A stretch of 64,000 nt of DNA from Halopseudomonas salina (lineage in GTDB: Bacteria; Pseudomonadota; Gammaproteobacteria; Pseudomonadales; Pseudomonadaceae). A program made the translations under genes and the position numbers. The stretch is from contig NZ_VTTI01000005.1 of NCBI RefSeq assembly GCF_008641105.1, forward strand, positions 46,031 through 110,030. The letters are read 5' to 3'. Below the pieces are notes generated by a model, which worked only from the letters and a program-made list of their open reading frames with translations, did no database searches and had not been told where the DNA came from. Of the stretch, positions 36,028 through 44,376 are shown in pieces (the stretch's first letter is position 1; the number at the start of each line of letters is the position of its first letter).

Positions 36028-37419
36028 ATGACCCCAGATGCCATTATCAATACCCTGAAAACGCTGGTAGATGCCGACAAGGTGCGCACCGACGCGGAGT
36101 CGTTGAATACCTGGGGCAAGGACTGGACCAAGCATTTCGAGCCCGCGCCGCTGGCGATCGTCTTTCCCAAAAGCGCCGAACAGGTACAGGCGCTGGTCAG
36201 ATTTGCCAATGAGCAGAAGCTGGCTCTGGTGCCCTCCGGGGGACGTACGGGACTTTCCGCCGCCGCAGTGGCGGCCAACGGAGAAATAGTTGTCTCCTTT
36301 GACTACATGAATCAGATCACCGAGTTCAACGAGTTTGACCGCACTGTTGTCTGCCAGCCCGGAGTCGTCACCGCTCAGCTGCAGCAGTTCGCCGAAGACA
36401 AGGGCCTGTATTATCCGGTGGACTTTGCCTCCGCCGGGTCCAGCCAGATTGGCGGCAACATCGGCACCAATGCCGGTGGTATCAAGGTGATTCGCTACGG
36501 TATGACCCGCAACTGGGTGGCTGGCCTCAAGGTGGTTACCGGCACGGGCGAATTGCTGGAGCTGAACAAGGATCTGATCAAGAACGCCACGGGCTATGAT
36601 CTGCGCCAGTTGTTTATCGGCGCAGAGGGCACCTTGGGGTTTGTTGTCGAGGCGACCATGAAGCTGGAGCGCGCGCCGCGCAACCTGACAGCCATGGTGC
36701 TGGGCACCCCGGATTTTGATTCGATCATGCCGGTGTTGCACGCTTTCCAGAACCGGATCGACCTGACTGCTTTCGAGTTTTTCTCCGACAAGGCCATGGC
36801 CAAGATCATGGGGCGCGGTGATGTACCCGCGCCATTCGAAACCGATTGCGCTTTTTATGCGTTGCTTGAATTCGAGGCGCTGAACGAAGATGTCGCCAAC
36901 GATGCTCTGGCCACCTTCGAGCATTGTGTCGAGCAGGGCTGGGTACTGGACGGGGTGATGAGTCAGAGCGAGCAGCAACTGCAGAATCTATGGAAGCTGC
37001 GCGAGTTTATCTCAGAGACCATCTCGCACTGGACTCCCTACAAGAACGATATTTCGGTCACCGTGGGCAAGGTGCCGGCCTTTTTGCACGATATCGATGC
37101 GATTGTGGCCGAACATTATCCGGATTTCGAAATTGTCTGGTTTGGTCATATAGGTGACGGCAATCTGCACCTGAATATCCTCAAGCCGGAAGCACTGTCC
37201 AAGGATGAATTCTTCAGTCGCTGCGCCAGCGTCAACAAGTGGGTGTTTGAGATCGTGCAGAAGTATAACGGTTCGATATCCGCCGAACATGGTGTTGGCA
37301 TGACCAAGCGCGATTATCTGAGCTATAGCCGCAGCGAAGCTGAAATTGCGGTGATGAAGTCGATCAAGCAGGTGTTCGACCCGAATGGCATCATGAACCC
37401 GGGCAAGATTTTCCCCTGA
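36028..37419 (+). CDS. D-2-hydroxyglutarate dehydrogenase (FAD-binding)
   Basis: A 463-residue flavoprotein of the FAD-binding type 4 family. The FAD domain has PSGGRTGLSAAAVAANGE near 70 and IGGNIGTNAGGIKVIRYGM near 140. The C-terminal cap has WFGHIGDGNLHLN near 372 and ends GVGMTKRDYL and PNGIMNPGKIF. Sequence is close to the Pseudomonas D-2-hydroxyglutarate dehydrogenase that sits next to serA, so the call is specific rather than glycolate oxidase GlcD. It passes electrons to the respiratory chain through ETF. The start at 36028 matches homologues; an ATG at 36004 with AGGT upstream would add eight residues. Confidence 0.9.
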   Translation: MTPDAIINTLKTLVDADKVRTDAESLNTWGKDWTKHFEPAPLAIVFPKSAEQVQALVRFANEQKLALVPSGGRTGLSAAAVAANGEIVVSFDYMNQITEFNEFDRTVVCQPGVVTAQLQQFAEDKGLYYPVDFASAGSSQIGGNIGTNAGGIKVIRYGMTRNWVAGLKVVTGTGELLELNKDLIKNATGYDLRQLFIGAEGTLGFVVEATMKLERAPRNLTAMVLGTPDFDSIMPVLHAFQNRIDLTAFEFFSDKAMAKIMGRGDVPAPFETDCAFYALLEFEALNEDVANDALATFEHCVEQGWVLDGVMSQSEQQLQNLWKLREFISETISHWTPYKNDISVTVGKVPAFLHDIDAIVAEHYPDFEIVWFGHIGDGNLHLNILKPEALSKDEFFSRCASVNKWVFEIVQKYNGSISAEHGVGMTKRDYLSYSRSEAEIAVMKSIKQVFDPNGIMNPGKIFP

Positions 37420-37450
37420 CTCTGCCGCTTACAGTCCATTAGGAGTGCCT

Positions 37451-38119
37451 ATGTCCTATCAACACCGTTTCGCCGATGGTTCTCCTGTTGATCTGCCTGT
37501 GGGCAAGGTCGTGTGTGTGGGGCGCAACTATGCTGAACATGCTAAAGAGCTCAACAATCCGATACCCACCGAGCCACTGCTATTTATCAAGCCCTCGACG
37601 TCGATCGTGGCTCTGGGCGAACCGATACCGCTGGTGCCATCGCGCGGACCGGTGCACTACGAGACAGAAATTGCTCTTCTGATCGGTAGCCCCCTGACGG
37701 GAGCGGTGAATGAGACGCAGGCAAAAAATGCGATTGCCGGCGTGGGGTTGGCGCTGGATCTGACCCTGAGAGAACTGCAGGATCAGCTGAAAGCCAAGGG
37801 CCACCCCTGGGAGCGGGCAAAGGCTTTCGACGGCGCCTGCCCCTTATCGGAGTTCGTTCCGGCGGCCCTGACTCCGGCGCTTGATGATATTGGCATGCAG
37901 CTGAAAATCAACGCAGAGGTGCGCCAGCTGGGTAATAGTTCGCAGATGATCACCCCCATCATTACCCTGCTACAGCAGATAGCAGCCGTGTTCACGCTCT
38001 TGCCCGGCGATGTTGTCATTACCGGTACGCCAGCGGGCGTGGGTAAATTGCAGGCAGGTGATTTTTTAAATCTGTCGATCCCGGGTCTTCTGGAACAATC
38101 AGCCCAAGTGGTCGCCTGA
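37451..38119 (+). CDS. fumarylacetoacetate hydrolase family protein
   Basis: A 222-residue protein of the FAH/FAHD1 family. The metal site motif VHYETEIALLIG near 73 supplies two acidic residues, and the signature PGDVVITGTPAGVG is near 188. Members act as acylpyruvate hydrolases, oxaloacetate decarboxylases or isomerases of aromatic breakdown. No aromatic pathway adjoins it, so an oxaloacetate decarboxylase or acylpyruvase role is as likely as any. AGGAG lies five bases before the ATG, and the gene follows the dehydrogenase by 31 bases in one direction. Confidence 0.88.
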   Translation: MSYQHRFADGSPVDLPVGKVVCVGRNYAEHAKELNNPIPTEPLLFIKPSTSIVALGEPIPLVPSRGPVHYETEIALLIGSPLTGAVNETQAKNAIAGVGLALDLTLRELQDQLKAKGHPWERAKAFDGACPLSEFVPAALTPALDDIGMQLKINAEVRQLGNSSQMITPIITLLQQIAAVFTLLPGDVVITGTPAGVGKLQAGDFLNLSIPGLLEQSAQVVA

Positions 38120-38251
38120 AAAAGCTTTCCGGTCACCGTCAAGCGCTTTCAGGCAGGCTAAGTCGCAATCCTGCCGACATGCTCAACGGGATTCTGGTAT
38201 TGAAAACTGTCCTCGCGTTGTTCATTTTGCGCCCGCCCATTAGCTATTCGT

Positions 38252-38926
38252 TCAGGCCCGTTTCAGTGTTTTCACCCCTTCGGCGGTGCCCAGCAGCAAT
38301 ATGTCGGCCGGTCGGGCTGCAAACAGTCCGTTGCACACCACGCCGACGATAGCGTTGAGTTGTTCTTCCAGTTTGCGCGGGTCGTGAATCTGCATGTTGT
38401 GCACATCCAGAATCACATTGCCGTTATCAGTGATCACCCCTTCGCGGTAGACCGGATCGCCACCCAGTTTGACTATTTCTCGCGCCACGTGACTACGGGC
38501 CATTGGAATCACTTCCACGGGTAATGGAAATTCGCCGAGGGTGTCTACCAGTTTGCTGGCATCGGCGATGCAGATAAAGGTGCGCGCTACTGCGGCAACG
38601 ATCTTTTCCCGGGTCAGGGCTGCGCCGCCACCTTTGATCAGTTCCAGATGCTTGTTTGCCTCGTCGGCGCCATCCACGTAATAGTCGAGCCTGCCAACAC
38701 TATTTAAGTCGTGTACCTGAATGCCATGCTGGCGCAGCCGCTCGGCCGTGGCTTCAGAGCTGGCCACTGCGCCATCGAAAAACCCCTTGTGTTTTGCCAG
38801 GGCATCAATGAAAAAGTTGGCTGTCGAGCCGGTGCCTATACCTATCACGCTGCTGTCTTCCAGGTCCGGCAGTAAAATATCTACGGCGGCTTGGCCGACG
38901 GCCTGTTTCAATTCATCCTGGGACAT
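38252..38926 (-). CDS. rpiA: ribose-5-phosphate isomerase A
   Basis: A 224-residue enzyme of the pentose phosphate pathway that interconverts ribose-5-phosphate and ribulose-5-phosphate. [15 protein letters not shown] near 28, [20 protein letters not shown] near 80 (catalytic Asp, Glu and Lys area) and the TDNGNVILD and [13 protein letters not shown] tail are all family hallmarks. Length matches E. coli RpiA (219). AGAGGT precedes the ATG. It is divergent from ilvA, the usual order in Pseudomonas. Confidence 0.96.
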   Translation of the reverse strand: MSQDELKQAVGQAAVDILLPDLEDSSVIGIGTGSTANFFIDALAKHKGFFDGAVASSEATAERLRQHGIQVHDLNSVGRLDYYVDGADEANKHLELIKGGGAALTREKIVAAVARTFICIADASKLVDTLGEFPLPVEVIPMARSHVAREIVKLGGDPVYREGVITDNGNVILDVHNMQIHDPRKLEEQLNAIVGVVCNGLFAARPADILLLGTAEGVKTLKRA

Positions 38927-39047
38927 GGTGATACCTCTGGGTGATATTCGAAGTGGCAAATTATACGCGCCAGGGTGAGGCGGCGTGTAGTCGCAGGCCG
39001 GTCGATTCGCTAGACTGCTGGTTTTCCCCGGAACAAGCCGAAGCCCC

Positions 39048-40562
39048 ATGCTGGAAACCTACGTCAAGAAGATCCTCAGCTCCCGCGTTTACGATGTCGC
39101 GGTGGAGACCCCGATTCATGCCGCACCTTTCCTGTCTGAGCGGCTGGACAATACGGTTCTGCTCAAACGTGAAGACCTGCAACCGGTGTTTTCGTTCAAG
39201 ATTCGTGGGGCCTATAACAAGCTGGCGCTGCTCACCGACGAACAACGTGCCTGCGGCGTGGTAACGGCCTCGGCAGGCAACCATGCTCAGGGCCTGGCCT
39301 ACGCCGCCCGTCACCTGGGGGTCAAGGCCACTATTGTGATGCCGCGTACCACACCGGAAATCAAAGTGCGTGCTGTGCGTGCACGCGGCGCCAAGGTCGT
39401 GCTGCACGGTGATGCCTTTGATGAGGCGTTGGCCTATTCGCAGAAGCTGATCAAGGAAAAGGGGCTGGTATACATCCATCCCTTCGATGACCCCGATACT
39501 ATCGCTGGCCAGGGTACTATCGCGATGGAAATCCTGCGTCAACACCAGGGGCAACTGGACGCGATTTTTGTGCCGGTTGGCGGTGGCGGTCTGATCGCCG
39601 GTATCGCGGCTTATGTCAAATACCTGCGTCCCGAAATCCGCGTCATCGGCGTGGAGCCAGCGGATGCGGCCTGTCTTCAGGCCGCGATGGCGGCTGATGA
39701 GCGCGTGGTTTTAAGTCAGGTAGGCTTGTTTGCTGATGGAGTGGCGGTTGCGCAGATAGGCCAACATACCTTTGAGGTCTGTCGTCATCATGTGGATGAG
39801 GTGATTACTGTATCTACCGACGAGATGTGCGCTGCAATAAAGGATATCTACGATGACACCCGGTCGATTTGTGAGCCGGCTGGCTGTCTCGGGGTCGCGG
39901 GTATCAAGAAATACGTCGAGCGCGAGGGGTGTAGTGGCAGGGTGTTCATAGCCATTGACTCCGGTGCCAACGTCAATTTCGATCGCCTGCGCCATGTCGC
40001 CGAGCGTGCCGAAATCGGTGAAAAGCGCGAAGCGTTGTTGGCTGTGACCATTCCGGAGAAGCCGGGTAGCTTCAAGGCATTCTGTCAGGCCATTGGCAAG
40101 CGCTCGATTACCGAGTTCAACTACCGCTATCACGACAACGCGCAGGCGCACATCTTTGTTGGCGTCCAGACCCATCCGGAACTCGATCCCCGTGATGCGC
40201 TGGTAGCCATGCTGGCGGATCAGGGATTTCCGGTGTTGGACCTGACTGATAACGAGCTGGCCAAACTGCATATCCGCCACATGGTAGGGGGGCACTGCGA
40301 GCAGGTTACCGACGAGGTGGTCTACCGCTTCGAGTTTCCGGAGCGCCCAGGCGCGTTGTTCAATTTCCTCAACAAGCTGGGTGGGCGCTGGAATATCTCT
40401 ATGTTCCACTACCGTAATCACGGGGCTGCCTACGGTCGGGTCGTGGTGGGGCTGCAGGTAGCCGAGGCCGAGAGACATAAAGTACCGGAGATTCTGGACA
40501 GTATTGGCTACATGTACTGGGATGAAACTGACAACCCTGCCTACAAACTGTATCTGGCCTGA
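39048..40562 (+). CDS. ilvA: threonine ammonia-lyase, biosynthetic
   Basis: A 504-residue PLP enzyme, the first step of isoleucine synthesis (threonine to 2-oxobutanoate and ammonia). K51 in [11 protein letters not shown] binds PLP, and the glycine loop [17 protein letters not shown] near 181 holds the phosphate. Two ACT-like regulatory domains (about 325-415 and 420-504) give isoleucine feedback, as in long-form IlvA rather than short TdcB. The start fits homologues. Confidence 0.97.
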   Translation: MLETYVKKILSSRVYDVAVETPIHAAPFLSERLDNTVLLKREDLQPVFSFKIRGAYNKLALLTDEQRACGVVTASAGNHAQGLAYAARHLGVKATIVMPRTTPEIKVRAVRARGAKVVLHGDAFDEALAYSQKLIKEKGLVYIHPFDDPDTIAGQGTIAMEILRQHQGQLDAIFVPVGGGGLIAGIAAYVKYLRPEIRVIGVEPADAACLQAAMAADERVVLSQVGLFADGVAVAQIGQHTFEVCRHHVDEVITVSTDEMCAAIKDIYDDTRSICEPAGCLGVAGIKKYVEREGCSGRVFIAIDSGANVNFDRLRHVAERAEIGEKREALLAVTIPEKPGSFKAFCQAIGKRSITEFNYRYHDNAQAHIFVGVQTHPELDPRDALVAMLADQGFPVLDLTDNELAKLHIRHMVGGHCEQVTDEVVYRFEFPERPGALFNFLNKLGGRWNISMFHYRNHGAAYGRVVVGLQVAEAERHKVPEILDSIGYMYWDETDNPAYKLYLA

Positions 40563-40763
40563 ATGCCGACCTTCGACGCTTTTTTCAGCCAGATTTGACA
40601 TAGGTCCGGGCAGGGGCTAAAAAAGAACTTGATTCATGGTTCTCTTTTGTCTCGCTCGCTGACTTCACATGATATTGCGGTCTGCTGAGTCGGGCTTCAT
40701 CTGTGCTTGCACCTACAAAACAACGATTCGAATAATAATAATGTACTGAATTTGGGGGTAATT
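40563..40763. other. intergenic region after ilvA
   Basis: About 200 bases, A/T-richer than the flanking genes, with runs of AAT just before the miniprotein gene. I see no terminator with a U-run and no reading frame that I would support; a promoter for the miniprotein may lie in its right half. Confidence 0.3.
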
Positions 40764-40886
40764 GTGCGGCGTAAACCTGATTTGCTCTGGGTATTGATCA
40801 TTGTTTTTGGCCTTGGGGTTGTGACTACTGGCTACACCCAGGGCTTTCTGGAAAGCAGGCCTGCGAGCGAGCGCAGTCAGCAATAG
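40764..40886 (+). CDS. 40-residue single-pass membrane protein
   Basis: A GTG-initiated frame with GGGGG four to nine bases upstream encodes VRRKPDLLWVLIIVFGLG followed by VVTTGYTQGFLES and a polar tail. It is a positively charged N-terminus, one hydrophobic helix and a short hydrophilic end. I recall near-identical short proteins annotated as hypothetical in Pseudomonas, which supports conservation, but cannot verify that here. It ends ten bases from the stop of the convergent fthC gene. Function unknown. Confidence 0.68.
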   Translation: MRRKPDLLWVLIIVFGLGVVTTGYTQGFLESRPASERSQQ

Positions 40887-40895
40887 CAATAGCAA

Positions 40896-41498
40896 TCAGG
40901 GCCTTGCGACCATGATGCATTCTGCGTCGCTCACGATGCCGTCAAGCGGTATGTCCCAGGGCGCAACCGGTAAAAAGTCCACTTTCTGACATTTGTGTGC
41001 GAGTCCAATCAGGCTGGGCGCAAACCAGGTCTGCCTTCTGCGCAGATAGGCAAAGGTCCGGTCATAGAAACCTCCGCCCATTCCCAGGCGGTTACCTTGC
41101 TGGTCATATCCCACCAATGGCATCAACACCATATCCAGTCGCCATGGCCGTGTCTGGCCGCTAGCCCTGGCCCTGGGTTCGGCGATACCAAACCGATTGC
41201 GTGTCCATTGCTGGTGCTTGTGGATGCGCTGGAACTTCATGCTGTTGCGTGGCCATCCGCTCACCACGGGCAGGTAGCAGGCCTTGCCCATGCGGCAAGC
41301 GTGGCGCAAAAGCAGCGCGGGATCTATCTCGCCATCGTTTGCCAGATAGAAAGCAATATGGCGACTGCGTATGAACAGCGGGTGCTGTGCCAGCATCCGG
41401 AAAAGCTTGCGGCTGGCAACATGCTGCTGGGAGGGGGTCAGTGCCCGGCGTGCGGAACGCAGATCCTTGCGTAGCGCCTTACGTCGGGTTGGAGTCAT
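40896..41498 (-). CDS. 5-formyltetrahydrofolate cyclo-ligase
   Basis: A 200-residue ATP-dependent enzyme (FthC/YgfA) that converts 5-formyl- to 5,10-methenyltetrahydrofolate. An N-terminal basic helix (RRKALRKDLRSARRAL) is followed by FYLANDGEIDPALLL near 48. The ATP and metal loop, near 138, is LVGYDQQGNRLGMGGGFYDR. It lies directly downstream of 6S RNA and zapA, the order conserved from E. coli, where ygfA is co-transcribed with ssrS and affects persistence. Confidence 0.95.
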   Translation of the reverse strand: MTPTRRKALRKDLRSARRALTPSQQHVASRKLFRMLAQHPLFIRSRHIAFYLANDGEIDPALLLRHACRMGKACYLPVVSGWPRNSMKFQRIHKHQQWTRNRFGIAEPRARASGQTRPWRLDMVLMPLVGYDQQGNRLGMGGGFYDRTFAYLRRRQTWFAPSLIGLAHKCQKVDFLPVAPWDIPLDGIVSDAECIMVARP

Positions 41499-41503
41499 GT
41501 GAG

Positions 41504-41680
41504 AGTCCCCGGAGATGCCGCTGCCGGGTTAGCCCTTGAACCCGAAAGTTCAAGGTGGGGGACACGGCACTGTCTCAGGCTTTCCGTCATGCGGACATGC
41601 ACACTGACAGTGGCGCGTGGCCTCCTTCTACAGGAGTATCGGCTCAGGGACATCACCGACTGGCAAACATCCCAGGGACA
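41504..41680 (-). ncRNA. ssrS: 6S RNA
   Basis: About 177 bases between zapA and fthC on the same strand, the conserved place of 6S RNA. Read leftwards it begins near TGTCCCTGGGATGTTTGCC, contains GGTGATGTCCCTGAGCCGA, and ends with GGGTTCAAGGGC and GGCATCTCCGGGGAC. The ends pair (GTCCC with GGGAC), closing the long hairpin. These blocks agree well with Pseudomonas 6S RNA from memory. 6S RNA mimics an open promoter, binds sigma70 RNA polymerase and damps transcription in stationary phase. A TATAGT -10 (41687-41692) stands seven bases before the 5' end. Both ends are approximate by a few bases. Confidence 0.93.
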
Positions 41681-41686
41681 GAAGAG

Positions 41687-41692
41687 ACTATA
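41687..41692 (-). promoter_or_regulatory. -10 element of 6S RNA promoter
   Basis: TATAGT (leftward strand) ends six bases before the inferred 6S RNA 5' end. A perfect palindrome AGTGCGCACT (41699-41708) lies just upstream in the spacer/-35 area; no consensus -35 is seen. Confidence 0.6.
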
Positions 41693-41721
41693 CAGAAAAG
41701 TGCGCACTAATTCACTGCCGA

Positions 41722-42024
41722 TCAGGATTGATGGCGCGAAAGTGCCTGATCAAGGCGGCTGACAAGATCGCCGATCTGCTGTTGCTGCCGATCCAGTTCG
41801 CCGTCCTGTTTGCGGCTACCGGTCAGCATCTCGTGGCTGATATTGAGCGCGGCCATAACGGCTATGCGCTCCACGCCGATAACTTTGCCGCTGTTGCGGA
41901 TGTCCCGCATGGTGCTATCCAGGTGTCGGGCAGCCTGCTCCAGATTGCTGCGTTCTTCGGGAGGGCAGCTGACCCGGTATTCCTTGTCGAGAATGTTCAG
42001 GGTGACGGTCGTGGCGGTGCTCAT
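41722..42024 (-). CDS. zapA: cell division protein ZapA
   Basis: A 100-residue protein. The N-terminal part (VTLNILDKEYRVSCPPEERS) and the following helix (LEQAARHLDSTMRDI) fit ZapA, which bundles FtsZ filaments at the division ring. The C-terminal half is a coiled coil that makes the tetramer (LDRQQQQIGDLVSRLDQAL). Its ATG overlaps the stop of the ZapB-like gene (ATGA). Confidence 0.94.
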   Translation of the reverse strand: MSTATTVTLNILDKEYRVSCPPEERSNLEQAARHLDSTMRDIRNSGKVIGVERIAVMAALNISHEMLTGSRKQDGELDRQQQQIGDLVSRLDQALSRHQS

Positions 42025-42239
42025 GCATCATGCTCCAGGGATTTGAGACGCGATATCATGGCTTCGACCTTCTGACGGGCCAGATCGTTCTTTTCAATTA
42101 ACTGCATCCGCTCTTCTCTCCAGGATTTTTCCTGTAATTGCAGATGCTGATTCTGCTGCTGGAGGCGGTCGCACAAGTCGATCAGTTGGGCCACTTTCAG
42201 TGTCAGGGTATTGATGTCGGGTGCTTCCATTTTCGCCAT
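42021..42239 (-). CDS. TIGR02449-type coiled-coil protein (ZapB-like)
   Basis: A 72-residue protein, coiled coil for nearly its full length (LIDLCDRLQQQNQHLQLQEK), of the family always found before zapA in pseudomonads. Size and fold resemble ZapB, and the overlap with zapA points to cell division. GGGAAGACAGA precedes the ATG; an earlier in-frame start at 42290 is not favoured. Confidence 0.85.
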   Translation of the reverse strand: MAKMEAPDINTLTLKVAQLIDLCDRLQQQNQHLQLQEKSWREERMQLIEKNDLARQKVEAMISRLKSLEHDA

Positions 42240-42448
42240 TCTGTCTTCCCGGTGTTGGGCAACTATAGAGTGGCGCCGCAAGCCGGTCAAACCTGTGTCA
42301 GGCAGATGCCCGGGTCCCGGCTTGATGCCTGAGGTTCGCTGCGCTGGACCCTGCCCGCGCGGGGCAGTAGATTACGCAACATATATGCTCCGCCGCCGCA
42401 GTCATCTGCTTTTATACTGTCCTGGTAAAACCCTGGAGGCTCCGATTT

Positions 42449-43021
42449 ATGGCACTCATGCCAGCTGTATTCGATTTTGACCGTTATGCTCAACTGTTCA
42501 CTGATCTGGGCGCGGCAGCTTTTCCTGCCGAATTACATGGCCACCTGGTAGGGCGGTTGTCGGCCGGTGCCCGTTATGATCATGGCACCTGGCTGAACGT
42601 AGCCCAGGAATTACTCGATACCCGAGGCACCCTCTCCGAGGCTGGCAAGGTTCAACTTATCCTGTTACACGATGCCAGCCTGGCGGAGCTGACCGGAACC
42701 GGCTTCGATATCACACTGTTGTTGCCGGACGACGGCGCGACCGTCGACAGGCGCACCCAGGCGCTGGGCCAGTGGTGCGAAGGATTTCTTGGTGGTTTCG
42801 GACTGGTCGAGCGCAACAACGAACTAAGCGAGGAAGCGGATAGCGCCCTGCGTGACTTTGCTGCCATTGCTCAGGTGCAGACTGATCTGGAGGAATCGGA
42901 AGCCAATGAAGTGGATTACATGGAAGTAATGGAGTACGTGCGCATGGCGGTGCTGATGCTCTTCAGTGAGTGCCAGCCCGCTTCCGACAGCGAGACCAAG
43001 CCCCCGGCATCATTGCACTGA
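42449..43021 (+). CDS. UPF0149 (YgfB/YecA-like) family protein
   Basis: A 190-residue acidic, helical protein. The segments AAFPAELHGHLVGRLSAGA near 22, LGQWCEGFLGGFGL near 105 and EVDYMEVMEYVRMAVLMLF near 155 are typical of the UPF0149/YgfB family. In P. aeruginosa YgfB has been described as a modulator of the ampDh3 regulatory circuit and beta-lactam susceptibility. GGAGG lies before the ATG. It heads the run UPF0149-pepP-ubiH-ubiI and is divergent from zapA. Confidence 0.92.
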   Translation: MALMPAVFDFDRYAQLFTDLGAAAFPAELHGHLVGRLSAGARYDHGTWLNVAQELLDTRGTLSEAGKVQLILLHDASLAELTGTGFDITLLLPDDGATVDRRTQALGQWCEGFLGGFGLVERNNELSEEADSALRDFAAIAQVQTDLEESEANEVDYMEVMEYVRMAVLMLFSECQPASDSETKPPASLH

Positions 43022-43035
43022 CATCAGAGGTAGGC

Positions 43036-44376
43036 ATGCACATATCCAGACAGGAATACGCCCGACGCCGCAAGGCGCTCATGGCGCAGATGGAGCCCAA
43101 CAGCATCGCAGTGCTGCCTGCCGCTCCGATGCGCGTGCGCAACCGGGATGTGGAATACCAATACCGTCAGGACAGCGACTTTCAGTACCTGACCGGCTTT
43201 CCCGAGCCTGAAGCGGTGGCAGTGCTCATCCCAGGGCGAGAGCATGGCGAATATGTGATTTTCTGCCGCGAGAAGGACAAGGAGCGGGAGCTCTGGGACG
43301 GTTATCGCGCGGGGCAGGATGGCGCGGCTACGGAGTACGGAGCGGATGATGCCTTTCCGATTGCCGATGTAGACGACATTTTGCCGGGACTGATCGAGGG
43401 TCGCGAGCGAGTGTATTACGCCATGGGCGCCAATCCGGACTTCGACCGCCGATTGACCAACTGGATCAATGTCATTCGCAGCAAGGCTCGACTCGGCGCC
43501 ACTCCGCCGAATGAATTCGTCGCTCTGGATCATCTGCTGCATGATATGCGTTTGTACAAGAGTGCGGCCGAGGTCAAGGTGATGCGTGAGGCGGCGCAGA
43601 TCTCTGCCAAGGCGCACACGCGGGCCATGCAGGTATGCCGGCCGGGAAGCTGGGAATACCAGCTGGAGGCTGAGTTACAGCATACCTTCATGCGCCATGG
43701 AAGCCGTTATCCGGCCTATTCCTCTATTGTTGCTGCGGGCCGAAACGGGTGCATCCTGCATTACACCGAAAATAATGCGCAGATTCGCGACGGTGATCTG
43801 GTGTTGATAGACGCCGGGTGCGAACTGGACTGTTACGCAAGTGATATCACTCGCACCTTTCCCGCCAATGGACGCTTTACTGCCGAGCAGCGCGCCATTT
43901 ATGACATTGTGCTTGAGGCTCAGGCGGCGGCGTTCGAGGTGATTGCTCCAGGCCGCAACTGGAACGAAGCGCACGAGGCAACGGTACGAGTGATTACCTC
44001 GGGGCTGGTTGATCTGGGTTTGCTGCAGGGCGACGTCGACGAGCTGATTGCCGGCGAGGGCTACAAACGCTTCTATATGCACCGCGCCGGGCACTGGCTG
44101 GGTATGGACGTGCATGACGTGGGTGACTACCGTGTGGGTGGCGCCTGGAGAGAGCTTGAAGCCGGTATGGTGATGACCGTTGAGCCTGGGATATATATCG
44201 CCCCTGACGACGAGACGGTGCCACGCAAGTGGCGGGGCATTGGCATCCGGATTGAAGATGACGTGCTGGTGACCAAAGCAGGTTGCGATGTGCTTAGCGC
44301 GGACGTGATCAAGGATCCGGATGAAATCGAGGCCTTGATGGCCAGTTCACATGAAGACGCAGGGGCGCTTGCGTGA
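43036..44376 (+). CDS. pepP: Xaa-Pro aminopeptidase
   Basis: A 446-residue dimetal peptidase that removes an N-terminal residue next to proline. An N-terminal creatinase-like domain (residues 1-170) precedes the pita-bread domain. The metal ligands lie in LVLIDAGCELDCYASDITRT near 258, MHRAGHWLGMDVHDVG near 350, VEPGIYI near 381 and GIGIRIEDDVLVT near 402. Start: ATG with GAGGT four bases upstream. The next gene, ubiH, overlaps its stop. Confidence 0.96.
   Translation: MHISRQEYARRRKALMAQMEPNSIAVLPAAPMRVRNRDVEYQYRQDSDFQYLTGFPEPEAVAVLIPGREHGEYVIFCREKDKERELWDGYRAGQDGAATEYGADDAFPIADVDDILPGLIEGRERVYYAMGANPDFDRRLTNWINVIRSKARLGATPPNEFVALDHLLHDMRLYKSAAEVKVMREAAQISAKAHTRAMQVCRPGSWEYQLEAELQHTFMRHGSRYPAYSSIVAAGRNGCILHYTENNAQIRDGDLVLIDAGCELDCYASDITRTFPANGRFTAEQRAIYDIVLEAQAAAFEVIAPGRNWNEAHEATVRVITSGLVDLGLLQGDVDELIAGEGYKRFYMHRAGHWLGMDVHDVGDYRVGGAWRELEAGMVMTVEPGIYIAPDDETVPRKWRGIGIRIEDDVLVTKAGCDVLSADVIKDPDEIEALMASSHEDAGALA

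Noticed and set aside
35875..36978. 367-codon frame antisense to the D-2-hydroxyglutarate dehydrogenase gene
   Set aside because: The sense gene has intact FAD motifs over the whole length; the antisense frame has none.
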